Notes: generated by a model not told the origin, from the letters alone. DNA of 64,000 bases from Blautia sp. An249 (GCF_002159835.1 NZ_NFJL01000001.1:124001-188000); one strand, 5' to 3'; shown: positions 16,757-25,906, numbered from the stretch's first letter. Translations and numbers: made by a program.

Positions 16757-19066
16757 TTACTTTTTATATAAAATCCGAATGGAATTTAATACACAGATCA
16801 TGGCAACTCCTGTGTCTGCAAAGACAGCCATCCACATGGAAGCAAAGCCTGCAAGGCCAAGGAGCATTACCAGCCCTTTAACGACAAGGGCAAACACCAC
16901 ATTCTGCCAGGAAATCCGGCTGGTAGAGCGGGCGATAGAAAGAGACTGAGGAATAGCCTCCATGCTGGAAGTCATAAATACCACGTCGGCAGCTTCGATG
17001 GCTGCGTCCGCACCGCTTCCCATGGCAGCTCCCACATCCGCGCCGGCTAAAACAGGGGCGTCATTGATTCCGTCTCCCACAAACATAACAGGGCCGTGCT
17101 GACTGCGGATTTTTCTTAATTCCTCCAGTTTTTCTTCAGGCAGAAGTTTTGCGTGTACCTGGTCGATTCCGATGGACTGCGCTACGGCGTTGGCGCTGTT
17201 TGGGGCGTCGCCTGTAAGCATGGCGGTGACAATTCCCAGTTCTTTTATTTTCTCAATGGCGGAAGGAGCTTCTTTCTTTATGGTATCAGAAATGACCAGG
17301 TATCCCAGGAATCTGCCGTTTAAAGAGGCCAGGACTTCCGTGCCGTATTTTCCGCTTTGGTATCCGGCCAGGTCGATCTGATACTTATCCATTAGTTTCT
17401 GGTTTCCGCAGAGAAATTCTCCTTCCTGAACTTTTGCGCGGATGCCGTGACCGGCGATTTCCTCTATCCATTCCGGGTGGGGAACTTCCAGTTTTTTCTC
17501 TTTTGCGGCAGTTACAATGCTGCCGGCAATGGGATGTGTGGAATTCTGTTCACAGCCTGCACAAAGAGCCAGCAGAGAATCTTCGGAAACGTTCTTTTCT
17601 GCATGAACGCTCTGAAGCACAAAGTTTCCCTGAGTGATGGTTCCGGTTTTATCCATTACAACGGCAGACACGTTTCTCATAGCCTCCAGAGAAACTCCGC
17701 CTTTAAAAAGGATGCCCTTTTTGGAACCGGCTCCGATTCCCGAGAAGAAGGCCAGAGGAACGCTTAAAACCAGGGCGCAGGGACAACTGATAACCAGGAA
17801 GGTTAAAGCGGTATAAACCCATTTGGACCAGTCCCCGGTTATCAGGGAAGGAATCACTGCTGTGGCCACTGCCAGAATTACTACGAAGGGGGTATAAATC
17901 CGGGCAAATCTTGTAATAAAGCGGTCAATTTTCGGTTTGCTGGCGGCTGCGTTTTCTACAGAATCCAGAATTCGGGTTACCATGGATTCTTCCAGAACTT
18001 TTTCTACGCGGATTTTTATCAGTCCGGAGACATTGACGCAGCCGGAGATGACTTCGTCTTTGCAGCCGGCTTTTACCGGTACAGGTTCTCCCGTTACCGG
18101 AGAAGTATCGATCTGGGTTTCTCCCTGGGTGATGACACCGTCCAGAGGAATCCGGTCGCCGGGACGAACGATCAGAATATCTCCCTTACGGGCTTCCTGT
18201 GCAGGAATGGTTTTCGTCTGGTCGCCCACAGAAATCTGAACCACTTCCGGCCGCAGATCCACAGCGGCCATAATCTGGGAGCGGCTTTTCTCCACCGCCA
18301 CATGTTCAAAGTATTCCCCGATGCGGTAAAACAGCATAACACCCACGGCTTCCGGATATTCTCTAATCGCAAATGCACCTAAGGTAGCAAGGCTCATCAG
18401 AAAGTTCTCATCGAATACCTGGCCGTTTTTCAGGTTCTTTAAAGCAGTCAGCAGGATGCGGCCGCCCAGGAGGAGATAACCGGCAATAAAAACCAGGAGA
18501 GCTGTCAGTTCCATATTCTGGTGGGAGAGGATTTCTCCGGTCAGGAATAAGACTGCTCCCATACCAAGTTCTAACAGGGATATGGTATTTTCTGAAAGTC
18601 TGTGGAAGTTGGAACCGGTTTTCATTTTCTTCTCTGCAGAATGTTCGTGTTCATGGGAATGCCCGCAGCCGCAGTTATGGTCATGGGAATGATGGACATG
18701 TTCGTGCTCGTGGACGTGCCCGCAGCCGCAGTCATGGTCATGGGAATGATGGACATGTTCGTGTTCAGGGGTGTGTCCGCAGCCACAGGACTCCCCGTGG
18801 GAATGGTGTTCCTGACCGTGCCCGTGAGAATGGCTGTGCGGGCGGGAATCCCGTTCCCGGATGATAATATCCGGTTCCAGTTCATGGGCAATTGCTGTAA
18901 TCTGTGTAAGAAGCTGCTCCGGCTCTTTGGCTTTCAGCCGGAGCTGTTTGGTGGCAAAGGTAATGGTTGCTTCCTCAACGCCGGGGAGCTTTGCAATTTT
19001 GCTTTCTATTTTAGAAGCGCAGTTTGCACAACCCAGATTTTCAAGAATATAAACTTTTCTTTTCAT
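16757..19066 (-). CDS. Heavy-metal-translocating P-type ATPase (Zn/Cd/Pb type) with His-rich linker
   Basis: 769-residue P1B ATPase that exports divalent metal ions. An N-terminal HMA domain has Cys13-x-x-Cys16 (GCANC). A His/Cys-rich linker between about residues 80 and 155 contains two full and one degenerate 19-residue repeats of the EHEHVHHSHDH...CGCGH type. The transmembrane CPC motif is at 428-430 (SCPCALVL), the phosphorylated Asp is 472 (DKTGTIT), and the hinge motif is VGDGINDAPVLAGADVG. CPC with these neighbours fits the ZntA/CadA group rather than copper pumps. GAAAGGAG precedes the start. An ArsR/SmtB-type operator lies in its promoter, but no arsR-like gene is adjacent. Confidence 0.93.
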   Translation of the reverse strand: MKRKVYILENLGCANCASKIESKIAKLPGVEEATITFATKQLRLKAKEPEQLLTQITAIAHELEPDIIIRERDSRPHSHSHGHGQEHHSHGESCGCGHTPEHEHVHHSHDHDCGCGHVHEHEHVHHSHDHNCGCGHSHEHEHSAEKKMKTGSNFHRLSENTISLLELGMGAVLFLTGEILSHQNMELTALLVFIAGYLLLGGRILLTALKNLKNGQVFDENFLMSLATLGAFAIREYPEAVGVMLFYRIGEYFEHVAVEKSRSQIMAAVDLRPEVVQISVGDQTKTIPAQEARKGDILIVRPGDRIPLDGVITQGETQIDTSPVTGEPVPVKAGCKDEVISGCVNVSGLIKIRVEKVLEESMVTRILDSVENAAASKPKIDRFITRFARIYTPFVVILAVATAVIPSLITGDWSKWVYTALTFLVISCPCALVLSVPLAFFSGIGAGSKKGILFKGGVSLEAMRNVSAVVMDKTGTITQGNFVLQSVHAEKNVSEDSLLALCAGCEQNSTHPIAGSIVTAAKEKKLEVPHPEWIEEIAGHGIRAKVQEGEFLCGNQKLMDKYQIDLAGYQSGKYGTEVLASLNGRFLGYLVISDTIKKEAPSAIEKIKELGIVTAMLTGDAPNSANAVAQSIGIDQVHAKLLPEEKLEELRKIRSQHGPVMFVGDGINDAPVLAGADVGAAMGSGADAAIEAADVVFMTSSMEAIPQSLSIARSTSRISWQNVVFALVVKGLVMLLGLAGFASMWMAVFADTGVAMICVLNSIRILYKK
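18644..18814 (-). repeat. 57-bp tandem repeats encoding the His-rich linker
   Basis: Units at 18644-18700 and 18701-18757 are nearly identical, and 18758-18814 is a diverged third copy. Each encodes 19 residues rich in His with a CGCGH segment. The repeats are in frame, so unit number can change without breaking the pump. Confidence 0.9.
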
Positions 19067-19106
19067 ATAAAGATACTCCTTTCATCGGAATATGGTACAG
19101 TTTTAA

Positions 19107-19135
19107 TATGAACATATGAATGATTGTTCATATGT
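19107..19135 (-). promoter_or_regulatory. ArsR/SmtB-type metal-responsive operator
   Basis: The perfect inverted repeat TATGAACA-N10-TGTTCATA (19107-19132) is nested with ACATATGAA-N6-TTCATATGT (19112-19135). This is the TGAACA/TGTTCA pattern of CzrA/SmtB-like repressors. It lies immediately downstream of the -10 box for the metal ATPase gene, so it would block transcription until metal is bound. Confidence 0.75.
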
Positions 19136-19137
19136 TT

Positions 19138-19166
19138 ATGTTAGTATACTTTCGGAGGAATGTCAA
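19138..19166 (-). promoter_or_regulatory. Sigma-A promoter of the metal ATPase gene
   Basis: On the minus strand TTGACA (complement of 19161-19166) is followed after 17 bases by TAACAT (complement of 19138-19143). The start point falls inside the adjacent ArsR/SmtB-type operator. Confidence 0.65.
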
Positions 19167-19203
19167 GAGAAAATGAAAAAAGAGGAGGAGTTTTTCCGGT
19201 TGA

Positions 19204-19232
19204 TTGACAAGTGGAAAAGGGGGCAGTATAAT
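19204..19232 (+). promoter_or_regulatory. Perfect consensus sigma-A promoter for the yfhO operon
   Basis: TTGACA at 19204-19209, a 17-base spacer and TATAAT at 19227-19232. It drives the three-gene glycosylation set on the plus strand and is divergent from the metal ATPase promoter 40 bases away. Confidence 0.88.
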
Positions 19233-19266
19233 GTGAGCCAATAGTCAAGGAAAAAGAGGCGGACAG

Positions 19267-22059
19267 ATGAAAAAGATACGGATTAAAAAGGAGAAAACCA
19301 GATTTCTTATCTGGTATTCCTGTATTTTTCTGGCAATTTGTGTTTTGGTCTTTTACTATTTTGCGATTAATGGAAAATCATTTGTGTGGAGTCATGACGG
19401 AGTTCCCCAGCATGTAAACTCCCTGGCCTATTACGGTCATTATTTACGGACTCTTCTGAAAAATCTGATATTTGAACACCGCGTTTCTCTGCCAATGTGG
19501 GATATGAACATCGGTTACGGCTCGGATATTTTAACAACCCTTCATTATTATGTAATCGGAGATCCCCTGGCGCTGCTGTCGGTTTTTGTACCGGTCAGCC
19601 AGACAGAACTGTTATATGAGCTGCTGATTGTGCTGCGCATTTATCTGGCAGGACTGGCTTTTGCCAGATTCTGTTCCTACCATAAGAATCAGGGAGCTGC
19701 CATATTATATGGTACGCTGATCTATGTATTTGCCGGGTGGACGATTTACGCGGTGGTGAAACATCCCTATTTTGCCAACCCCATGATTTATCTGCCCCTG
19801 CTTCTGATGGGGATTGATAAAGTTTACAAAAAAGAAAAGCCTCATTTATTTATAGGAATGGTTGCGGTTTCTGCTCTCAGCAATTTCTATTTCTTTTATA
19901 TGCTGTGTATTTTTATGTTTCTGTATGCGGCTTTTCGTTACTTTATGCTAACAGGGCATTTTCGCATAAAGGAAATCGGTCTTTGGTTTCTTAAGTTTCT
20001 GGGATATTTTGTCATCGGATTATCCATTGCGGCGGTGATTTTTCTTCCGGTAGTTCTCTCCATGCTGGGAACCGATCGGTTCCAGGCGGAAAACTATGTG
20101 CCCCTTTTTTACGATCGGATTTATTACGAGAAGTATCTGGGATGTCTCATTGGGGAGAACATGATGCACTGGGGTGTGGCAGGATATTCGGCTGTTTCCA
20201 TGGCAGGTGTTTTTGTATTATTTGCCAGGAAGAACCGGGATTCTTATTTGAAGGGCGGTTTTCTCCTTTTGAATCTGTTTTTGCTGATTCCTTTCGCAGG
20301 TCATATGTTAAACGGCTTTTCCTACGTGTCCAACCGGTGGATCTGGGCCTATGGGATGCTGATTTCCTATATTTTTGTGAAGATGTATCCGGAATTTTAT
20401 AAGCTGACCATCAGAGAGAAGAAGAAAATTTTCCTGATGCTTGTCTGCTACTGCGTTCTGGCTCTTTTTGCTGAGTCGGCCAGAACCCAGAGGAATTTAT
20501 GCGCCGTTTTGATTTTAGTTCTGTCCACCATGCTGATACTGTCTTTTGGACAAGTATTTACGAAAAAAGAATATCTGTGGGGTGCACTGGGGGTCTGTCT
20601 GCTGGCCGGTATCTATCTAAACGCCCACGATCAGTATTCTTATGAAAGAGAGTATCTGGAAGAATTCTCTGCCAGCGGAAAGAATCTGGAGAAACTGGCT
20701 TCCGGTGCGGATGAAGCAGTGCGTCTGACCCAAAATGCGGATACCTGTCGCTATGATCAGTTTGGGGCACTTCCTTACGCCAATACATCCATGCAGACGA
20801 AGACCAACAGTACGACTTATTACTTCAGTCTGTCCAATGGAAATATCAGTGAGTATTTCAATTCCCTTTATTTAAACACCCCCTGGGAATACCACTATGA
20901 AAATCTGGATGGAAGAACGATCCTGGATCGTCTGGCGGCGGTGAGATACTTCGTAGTAAAAGAGGGAGATGAGGCTTATCTTCCCTACGGGTACCGAAAA
21001 AAGAGCAGTACGGCCCAGAAAGGAAATCAGGTGTACAGTGCCTATGAGTGTCAGAATGCGCTTCCTCTGGGCTATACGTATGAAACTTCTGTTGAGCCAG
21101 AGAAATATGAGAAAATGGCGGCGCCGGAGAAGCAACAGGCTCTTTTGCAGTCAGTAGTGATGGAAGACAGCAGCCTTCCGGAAGGAAAACCTTCCTTTAA
21201 CCATGAGGAAATTCCCTGGAAGGCCGTAAAAAGCCAGGGATGCTCCATTGAGGACAAAAAGATCCGGGTGGAGGAAGAAAATGCGGTTCTGGAAATTGTT
21301 TTTCAGGGGAAGGAAGACAGCGAAACATATCTGATGCTGGAAGACTGGGATTACGAGGCCCTTTCTCCCAGAGAACTGTACGATGATGAAGAATGGGAGA
21401 AACTCACCCGGTATGAACAGCAGAAAGTTCTCCATGAGACCAGCCTGTGGAGAGACTGGAAAGAGGGACAGAAGGCGGTAATGTCTGTACAGGCGGGAGA
21501 AATTCAGAAAGAAATCAGTGTTTTTACGGATTATTATAACGGATACAGCGGAAAACATAACTTCCTCTGTAACCTGGGGTATCAGGATGAGGGACTGACA
21601 CGAATGACACTGACCTTTGAAAATACAGGAGTTTACAGTTTCCGCAAGTTGGAAGTCGTCTGTCAGCCCATGGAACAGGTGGATGCTTATACAGACGCAT
21701 TAAAAAAAGATACCCTTCAGGAAATTCAGATAGGAACCAACGAAATAAAAGGAACGATTTCCCTGAATAAGAGGAAGGCTCTTCTGCTTGCCATCCCTTA
21801 CAGCAGAGGCTGGACTGCTTACGTGGACGGAAAAGAAACCGAACTGAAAAAGGCCAACGGAATGTTCCTGGCTCTGGAGCTGGAGCCGGGAAAACACGAA
21901 ATACATTTCACATACAGAACCCCGTATCTTTTGGCAGGAGCCTGCCTGAGCGCAGCCGGACTGGCAGCCTGGCTGTTCCTGATATTCTACAGGAAAGTCT
22001 ATTGGACTGTTCTGACTAAGAAAAAAAGAGCAGGGGAAACAGCAGGAGGAAGAAAATGA
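19267..22059 (+). CDS. YfhO-family polytopic membrane protein (putative glycosyltransferase)
   Basis: 930-residue integral membrane protein with many hydrophobic segments over the first 430 residues, a large extracytoplasmic domain and one C-terminal membrane helix near 905-925. The early segment SHDGVPQHVNSLAYYGHYL and the closing YSRGWTAYVDGKETELKKAN are typical of the YfhO family (GT-C-like). In Bacillus the YfhO/CsbB pair adds a sugar to lipoteichoic acid from an undecaprenyl-linked donor. The GT2 and GtrA-like genes follow with overlaps, giving the full three-component layout. The acceptor polymer here is inferred, not shown. Confidence 0.85.
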   Translation: MKKIRIKKEKTRFLIWYSCIFLAICVLVFYYFAINGKSFVWSHDGVPQHVNSLAYYGHYLRTLLKNLIFEHRVSLPMWDMNIGYGSDILTTLHYYVIGDPLALLSVFVPVSQTELLYELLIVLRIYLAGLAFARFCSYHKNQGAAILYGTLIYVFAGWTIYAVVKHPYFANPMIYLPLLLMGIDKVYKKEKPHLFIGMVAVSALSNFYFFYMLCIFMFLYAAFRYFMLTGHFRIKEIGLWFLKFLGYFVIGLSIAAVIFLPVVLSMLGTDRFQAENYVPLFYDRIYYEKYLGCLIGENMMHWGVAGYSAVSMAGVFVLFARKNRDSYLKGGFLLLNLFLLIPFAGHMLNGFSYVSNRWIWAYGMLISYIFVKMYPEFYKLTIREKKKIFLMLVCYCVLALFAESARTQRNLCAVLILVLSTMLILSFGQVFTKKEYLWGALGVCLLAGIYLNAHDQYSYEREYLEEFSASGKNLEKLASGADEAVRLTQNADTCRYDQFGALPYANTSMQTKTNSTTYYFSLSNGNISEYFNSLYLNTPWEYHYENLDGRTILDRLAAVRYFVVKEGDEAYLPYGYRKKSSTAQKGNQVYSAYECQNALPLGYTYETSVEPEKYEKMAAPEKQQALLQSVVMEDSSLPEGKPSFNHEEIPWKAVKSQGCSIEDKKIRVEEENAVLEIVFQGKEDSETYLMLEDWDYEALSPRELYDDEEWEKLTRYEQQKVLHETSLWRDWKEGQKAVMSVQAGEIQKEISVFTDYYNGYSGKHNFLCNLGYQDEGLTRMTLTFENTGVYSFRKLEVVCQPMEQVDAYTDALKKDTLQEIQIGTNEIKGTISLNKRKALLLAIPYSRGWTAYVDGKETELKKANGMFLALELEPGKHEIHFTYRTPYLLAGACLSAAGLAAWLFLIFYRKVYWTVLTKKKRAGETAGGRK

Positions 22060-23018
22060 AGTTATTGTCGGTGGTTCTGCCCGCCTATAATGAAGAACAA
22101 ATGATTGAGGAGACCTGGAAGACACTGGAGAGGATTTTAAAGAAGGCAGAAATTCCCTTTGAACTGGTGTTTGTTAACGACGGGTCCTCTGACCATACCT
22201 GGGAGAAAATTGAGACAATAAGCAGAAGGGACAGCCAGGTGACGGGGGTTTGCTTCTCCCGCAATTTCGGCAAAGAGGCGGCGATTGTTGCCGGACTGGC
22301 CCATGCAAAAGGAGAGGCTGTGGCGGTAATGGACTGCGATCTGCAGCATCCGCCGGAGACTTTGATCCGGATGTATCAGTTGTGGATGCAGGGATACGAG
22401 GTAGTCGAAGGAGTAAAGAAAGACAGGGGAAAAGAAAGCTTTTTCCATAAGGAATGTGCCGGCTTTTTTTATCGGATTATGTCAAAAGCGGCCAAAGTAG
22501 ATATGCGAAATGCCTCGGACTTTAAACTGCTGGATCAAAAAGCGGTGGAGAGTATTCTTCAGATGCCGGAGAAGAACCTGTTCTTTCGGGCGGCTTCTTC
22601 CTGGATTGGATACAAAACCATATCTGTGGAGTTTCAGGTGGAAGAAAGAAGGGCCGGAGAGTCCAAATGGTCTGCCAAATCACTGGTGGAATATGCCTTT
22701 ACCAATATTGTGTCATTTACAACAGCTCCCATGCAGTTTGTAACAGTAACCGGACTTCTCTGTTTCTTCTTCTCCCTGATTTTAGGCGTCTATTCGCTGA
22801 TTCAGTATTTCGGCGGGCATGCCGTGGCCGGGTATACCACCCTGTTGATTGTGCTGCTGCTGATTGGAAGCGCCATTATGATGAGCCTTGGCATTATCGG
22901 ATATTATATTGCAAAAATTTACGAAGAGGTAAAGCAGCGGCCCAGATACATTGTATCGAAAATTATAAGAAAGAAAAAGGAGGATTCCGATGAAGGGAAA
23001 AATCAGAGATCTGTATGA
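22056..23018 (+). CDS. GT2 polyisoprenyl-phosphate glycosyltransferase (GtrB/CsbB/DPM1-like)
   Basis: 320-residue membrane-linked glycosyltransferase. The GT-A domain shows VVLPAYNEE, FVNDGSSDHTW, the metal site AVMDCDLQHPPE, and the KDRGKESFFHKE and ERRAGESKWS loops. Two C-terminal transmembrane helices span about 230-290. Such enzymes charge undecaprenyl phosphate with a sugar on the cytoplasmic face. It overlaps yfhO by four bases and the GtrA gene by 29, so the three products are probably made together. Confidence 0.92.
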   Translation: MKLLSVVLPAYNEEQMIEETWKTLERILKKAEIPFELVFVNDGSSDHTWEKIETISRRDSQVTGVCFSRNFGKEAAIVAGLAHAKGEAVAVMDCDLQHPPETLIRMYQLWMQGYEVVEGVKKDRGKESFFHKECAGFFYRIMSKAAKVDMRNASDFKLLDQKAVESILQMPEKNLFFRAASSWIGYKTISVEFQVEERRAGESKWSAKSLVEYAFTNIVSFTTAPMQFVTVTGLLCFFFSLILGVYSLIQYFGGHAVAGYTTLLIVLLLIGSAIMMSLGIIGYYIAKIYEEVKQRPRYIVSKIIRKKKEDSDEGKNQRSV

Positions 23019-23424
23019 GAATTCGATTATCCGTTATATTTTCTTCGGCGGCTGCACCACCCTTGTAAACGTACTGAGTTTTTACGTGCTGAGAACCTTT
23101 TTGCATCTGAGCTTAAATCCGGCAAATGTCACTTCCATTATTCTGGCTATTTTATTTGCCTATGTTGTAAATTCCCGTTATGTATTTCAGGATCCCTGCC
23201 AGAGTCTGCGGGACCATATCCTGCCCTTTGGCAAATTTATCAGTGCCAGATTACTGACGATGGTAATTGAGGTGGGAGGCGTATGGTTTTTGGTGGGAGT
23301 TTTACACTGGAAGGATATGATCGGTAAAATCGCAACCCAGATTCTTGTTATGGTATTAAACTATGTGTTCAGTAAAGTATTTGTCTTTACAACAGGAAAA
23401 AAGGGGCAGAAGTCCAATCCGTAA
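22990..23424 (+). CDS. GtrA-family membrane protein (putative lipid-linked sugar flippase)
   Basis: 144-residue protein with four predicted membrane helices and the family pattern YIFFGGCTTLVNVLSFYVL near the N-terminus, then VVNSRYVFQ. GtrA-like proteins are thought to flip sugar-phospho-undecaprenol across the membrane. AAGGAGG lies upstream of ATG 22990, inside the end of the GT2 gene. With that gene and yfhO it completes a charge, flip and transfer set. Confidence 0.88.
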   Translation: MKGKIRDLYENSIIRYIFFGGCTTLVNVLSFYVLRTFLHLSLNPANVTSIILAILFAYVVNSRYVFQDPCQSLRDHILPFGKFISARLLTMVIEVGGVWFLVGVLHWKDMIGKIATQILVMVLNYVFSKVFVFTTGKKGQKSNP

Positions 23425-23435
23425 GAGCTGCTGAC

Positions 23436-23465
23436 TTGCCCATCGTATTCTTTTTATGGTAAGAT
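23436..23465 (+). promoter_or_regulatory. Possible sigma-A promoter for the cob cluster
   Basis: TTGCCC at 23436-23441 and TAAGAT at 23460-23465 are 18 bases apart. The match is moderate. No cobalamin riboswitch fits in the 91 bases between gtrA and cobT. Confidence 0.4.
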
Positions 23466-23515
23466 GTAGAAAGTATATATGAGCAGAAAAACAATAAGAA
23501 AGGCGGGGACTTTAA

Positions 23516-24568
23516 ATGAAGCTTCAGGAAACACTGGATAAAATACAAAAACTGGATGAAAAGGCCATGCAGGCGGCTCAGAAACGCTGGGACAGCATTG
23601 CCAAACCCCTGCACAGTCTGGGAAAATTAGAAGAAATTCTCATACAGATTGCGGGGATAACAGGGAATCAGGAAATTGATATTCACAAAAAAGCTCTGGT
23701 TACCATGTGCGCGGATAATGGAGTTGTGGAGGAAGGCGTAACCCAGACCGGACAGGAAGTAACAGCCATTGTGGCGGAGAATTTCCTTTCCGGAGATGCG
23801 ACTGCAGCGTTTTTATGCAGGAAATGTAAGGCGGATATTTATCCTTTTGATATTGGAATGGCAGTGGATACGAAAGTATGCAGAGACTATAAAATAGCCT
23901 ACGGTACGAAAAATATGGCGAAAGAACCGGCCATGACTTATTCGGAAGCAGTGGCAGGTCTGGAGGCAGGAATTTCCATTGCAGAAAGAATGAAAGAACA
24001 GGGATATAAAATGTTAGCCATCGGAGAGATGGGAATTGGAAATACCACCACCAGCAGTGCAGTGGCCAGCGTATTGCTTTCCCGGCCTGTGGAACAGATG
24101 ACGGGAAGAGGAGCCGGACTTAGCACAGCCGGACTTCAGAAAAAGATAGAAACCATTCAAAAGGCCATAGAGCTTCACCGGCCGGATCCCAAAGATGCCA
24201 TAGATGTGCTGGCGAAAGTGGGCGGATTTGACATCTGTGCCATGGCAGGCGTCTGTCTGGGAGGCGCGGCGCTTAAGCTTCCGGTGGTAATGGACGGATT
24301 CATTTCCTGCGTGGCGGGACTCGCAGCAGTACATATGAAAGAAGAAGTCAGAGACTATCTGATTGCATCCCATGTCTCTAAAGAACCTGCCGCACATTTT
24401 ATTCTGGAAAGTATGAAGAAAGATGCGTTCCTGCATGCAGATATGTGCCTGGGAGAAGGAACCGGAGCAGTTGCCGTATTTCCTGTTTTAGATTTGGCAG
24501 CCGGCGTTTATGCAGAGATGAGCACTTTCCAGGATATTTCTGTGGAACAGTATCAGGAATTAAAGTAG
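23516..24568 (+). CDS. cobT: Nicotinate-nucleotide--dimethylbenzimidazole phosphoribosyltransferase
   Basis: 350-residue CobT, normal length. It transfers phosphoribose from nicotinate mononucleotide to a lower-ligand base, giving the alpha-riboside phosphate used to finish cobalamin. Family segments seen are LHSLGKLEEILIQIAGI, CADNGVVEEGVTQTGQ, GEMGIGNTTTSSAV and DGFISCVAGL, with the C-terminal GEGTGAV; the catalytic Glu is expected near MCLGEGTG. It opens a cobT-cobU-cobS-cobU-like-cobC cluster for nucleotide loop assembly, which fits salvage rather than full synthesis. Confidence 0.95.
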   Translation: MKLQETLDKIQKLDEKAMQAAQKRWDSIAKPLHSLGKLEEILIQIAGITGNQEIDIHKKALVTMCADNGVVEEGVTQTGQEVTAIVAENFLSGDATAAFLCRKCKADIYPFDIGMAVDTKVCRDYKIAYGTKNMAKEPAMTYSEAVAGLEAGISIAERMKEQGYKMLAIGEMGIGNTTTSSAVASVLLSRPVEQMTGRGAGLSTAGLQKKIETIQKAIELHRPDPKDAIDVLAKVGGFDICAMAGVCLGGAALKLPVVMDGFISCVAGLAAVHMKEEVRDYLIASHVSKEPAAHFILESMKKDAFLHADMCLGEGTGAVAVFPVLDLAAGVYAEMSTFQDISVEQYQELK

Positions 24569-24586
24569 ACGCCAGGAGATAAAAGA

Positions 24587-25147
24587 ATGCTGATAGTAGT
24601 AACAGGAGGAAGCGGAAGCGGGAAATCCGCCTATGCAGAAGAACGAATCTGCCGGCTTTTTAAGGAGACAGAGAAACGGGGAGAACTGCTCTATATCGCC
24701 ACCATGTTTCCCTATGATCAGGAGAGTTTTGCCCGGATCGAACGACATCAGAAAATGAGGGCGGGGAAAGGATTCCGTACAGTGGAATGTTACCGGGATC
24801 TGGCTTCTCTGGAAATACCTGAGGGAAGCTGTATCCTGCTGGAATGTATGTCCAACCTGGTGGCAAATGAGATGTTTCAGGAAAACGGAGCCAAAGAAAA
24901 TACCGTATCCCAGGTGATAACCGGAGTGGAACACCTTCTGGAGCGGGCGGCTCATGTGTGCATTGTGACCAACGAGATCTTTTCCGAGGAGCTCCCCTAC
25001 GCAGGGGATACCAGAAGGTATCAGGAATATCTGGGAGGGGTTAACTGCGCCCTTGGAAAAAGAGCAGATCAGGTAGTGGAAGTGGTATATGGGATCGGGA
25101 TTTTCCAGAAAGGAGAACAGGATGAAGATTTTGTGGAACAGTTTTAA
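24587..25147 (+). CDS. cobU: Adenosylcobinamide kinase/adenosylcobinamide-phosphate guanylyltransferase
   Basis: 186-residue bifunctional CobU. The P-loop is GGSGSGKS (residues 7-14), followed by RIERHQKMRAGKGF, which contains the His that carries GMP, and the C-terminal TNEIFSEELPYAGDTRRYQE and LGKRADQVVEVVYGI. It phosphorylates adenosylcobinamide and converts it to the GDP form for CobS. Its last 26 bases overlap cobS. Confidence 0.92.
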   Translation: MLIVVTGGSGSGKSAYAEERICRLFKETEKRGELLYIATMFPYDQESFARIERHQKMRAGKGFRTVECYRDLASLEIPEGSCILLECMSNLVANEMFQENGAKENTVSQVITGVEHLLERAAHVCIVTNEIFSEELPYAGDTRRYQEYLGGVNCALGKRADQVVEVVYGIGIFQKGEQDEDFVEQF

Positions 25148-25892
25148 GATAGCTTTTTCCATGTATTCCAAAATTCCCATGCCCTATAGCGACTGGAAAA
25201 AGGAAAATATGCGGTATGCCATGGGATTTTTCCCTTTGATTGGGATTGTTACGGGAATAGGCGTGTATCTTTTGTCCTTTCTTTTCGAGAGAGTTTCAAT
25301 TGCGCAGGGAAGTCTGTTTCGGGCCGCGGCCCTGACCGTACTGCCCATTCTCATTACAGGAGGAATTCATATGGATGGATTCCTGGACGTTTCAGACGCT
25401 ATGAGCTCTTACCAGGAGAGAGAACGCCGGCTGGAGATTCTGAAGGATTCCCATGCGGGGGCGTTTGCCATTATCTGCGGTTTATGTTATTTGATTCTCT
25501 ATTTCGGAGCTGTCAGTGTCATTACAACAGAGATGTTTCCGGTTGTGGGAATCGGTTTTGTTCTTGTACGGGCAAACAGCGGTTTATCCATTGTGACTTT
25601 TAAAATGGCGAAAAATACGGGGCTTGCCGCCTCTTTTTCCGACGCCGCGCAGAAACGGGTGATTCGGATCTGGATGCATGTTTACCAGATTATATGTGTG
25701 GCTTTCATGCTGTGGTACGACTGGATACCGGGGATTTGCTGCGCGGGAGCAGCGTTTCTGGTGTTCTTTTATTACCGGAGGCTGGCCTATAAAAATTTCG
25801 GAGGAATTAACGGCGATCTGGCCGGATGGTATGTGCAGATGAGCGAGCTGTGGATGATGCTGGCGGCAGCGATTTTAACGATTGTACGATAA
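25122..25892 (+). CDS. cobS: Adenosylcobinamide-GDP ribazoletransferase
   Basis: 256-residue polytopic membrane enzyme that joins adenosylcobinamide-GDP to alpha-ribazole (or its phosphate), the last major step of cobalamin assembly. Visible family features are FSMYSKIPMP at the N-terminus, GGIHMDGFLDVSDAMSS and RRLEILKDSHAGAFA. ATG 25122 is preceded by AAAGGAGA; the in-frame ATG at 25089 inside cobU has no good ribosome site and would add 11 untypical residues. Confidence 0.93.
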   Translation: MKILWNSFKIAFSMYSKIPMPYSDWKKENMRYAMGFFPLIGIVTGIGVYLLSFLFERVSIAQGSLFRAAALTVLPILITGGIHMDGFLDVSDAMSSYQERERRLEILKDSHAGAFAIICGLCYLILYFGAVSVITTEMFPVVGIGFVLVRANSGLSIVTFKMAKNTGLAASFSDAAQKRVIRIWMHVYQIICVAFMLWYDWIPGICCAGAAFLVFFYYRRLAYKNFGGINGDLAGWYVQMSELWMMLAAAILTIVR

Positions 25893-25906
25893 GGAGAGAA
25901 AGACAG

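Noticed and set aside
18644..18814. Possible CRISPR-like array
   Set aside because: The units are directly adjacent with no unique spacers and lie in frame in a gene; they are coding tandem repeats.
18602..19111. Plus-strand frame of 169 codons opposite the metal ATPase
   Set aside because: It is the antisense of the His-rich repeats; its Met/Val-rich repeat pattern is a by-product of the 57-bp units.
23425..23515. Cobalamin riboswitch before cobT
   Set aside because: The gap is only 91 bases and lacks the conserved B12-box core.
24560..25180. Open frame of 206 codons on the minus strand
   Set aside because: Antisense to cobU and the start of cobS; no motif seen.
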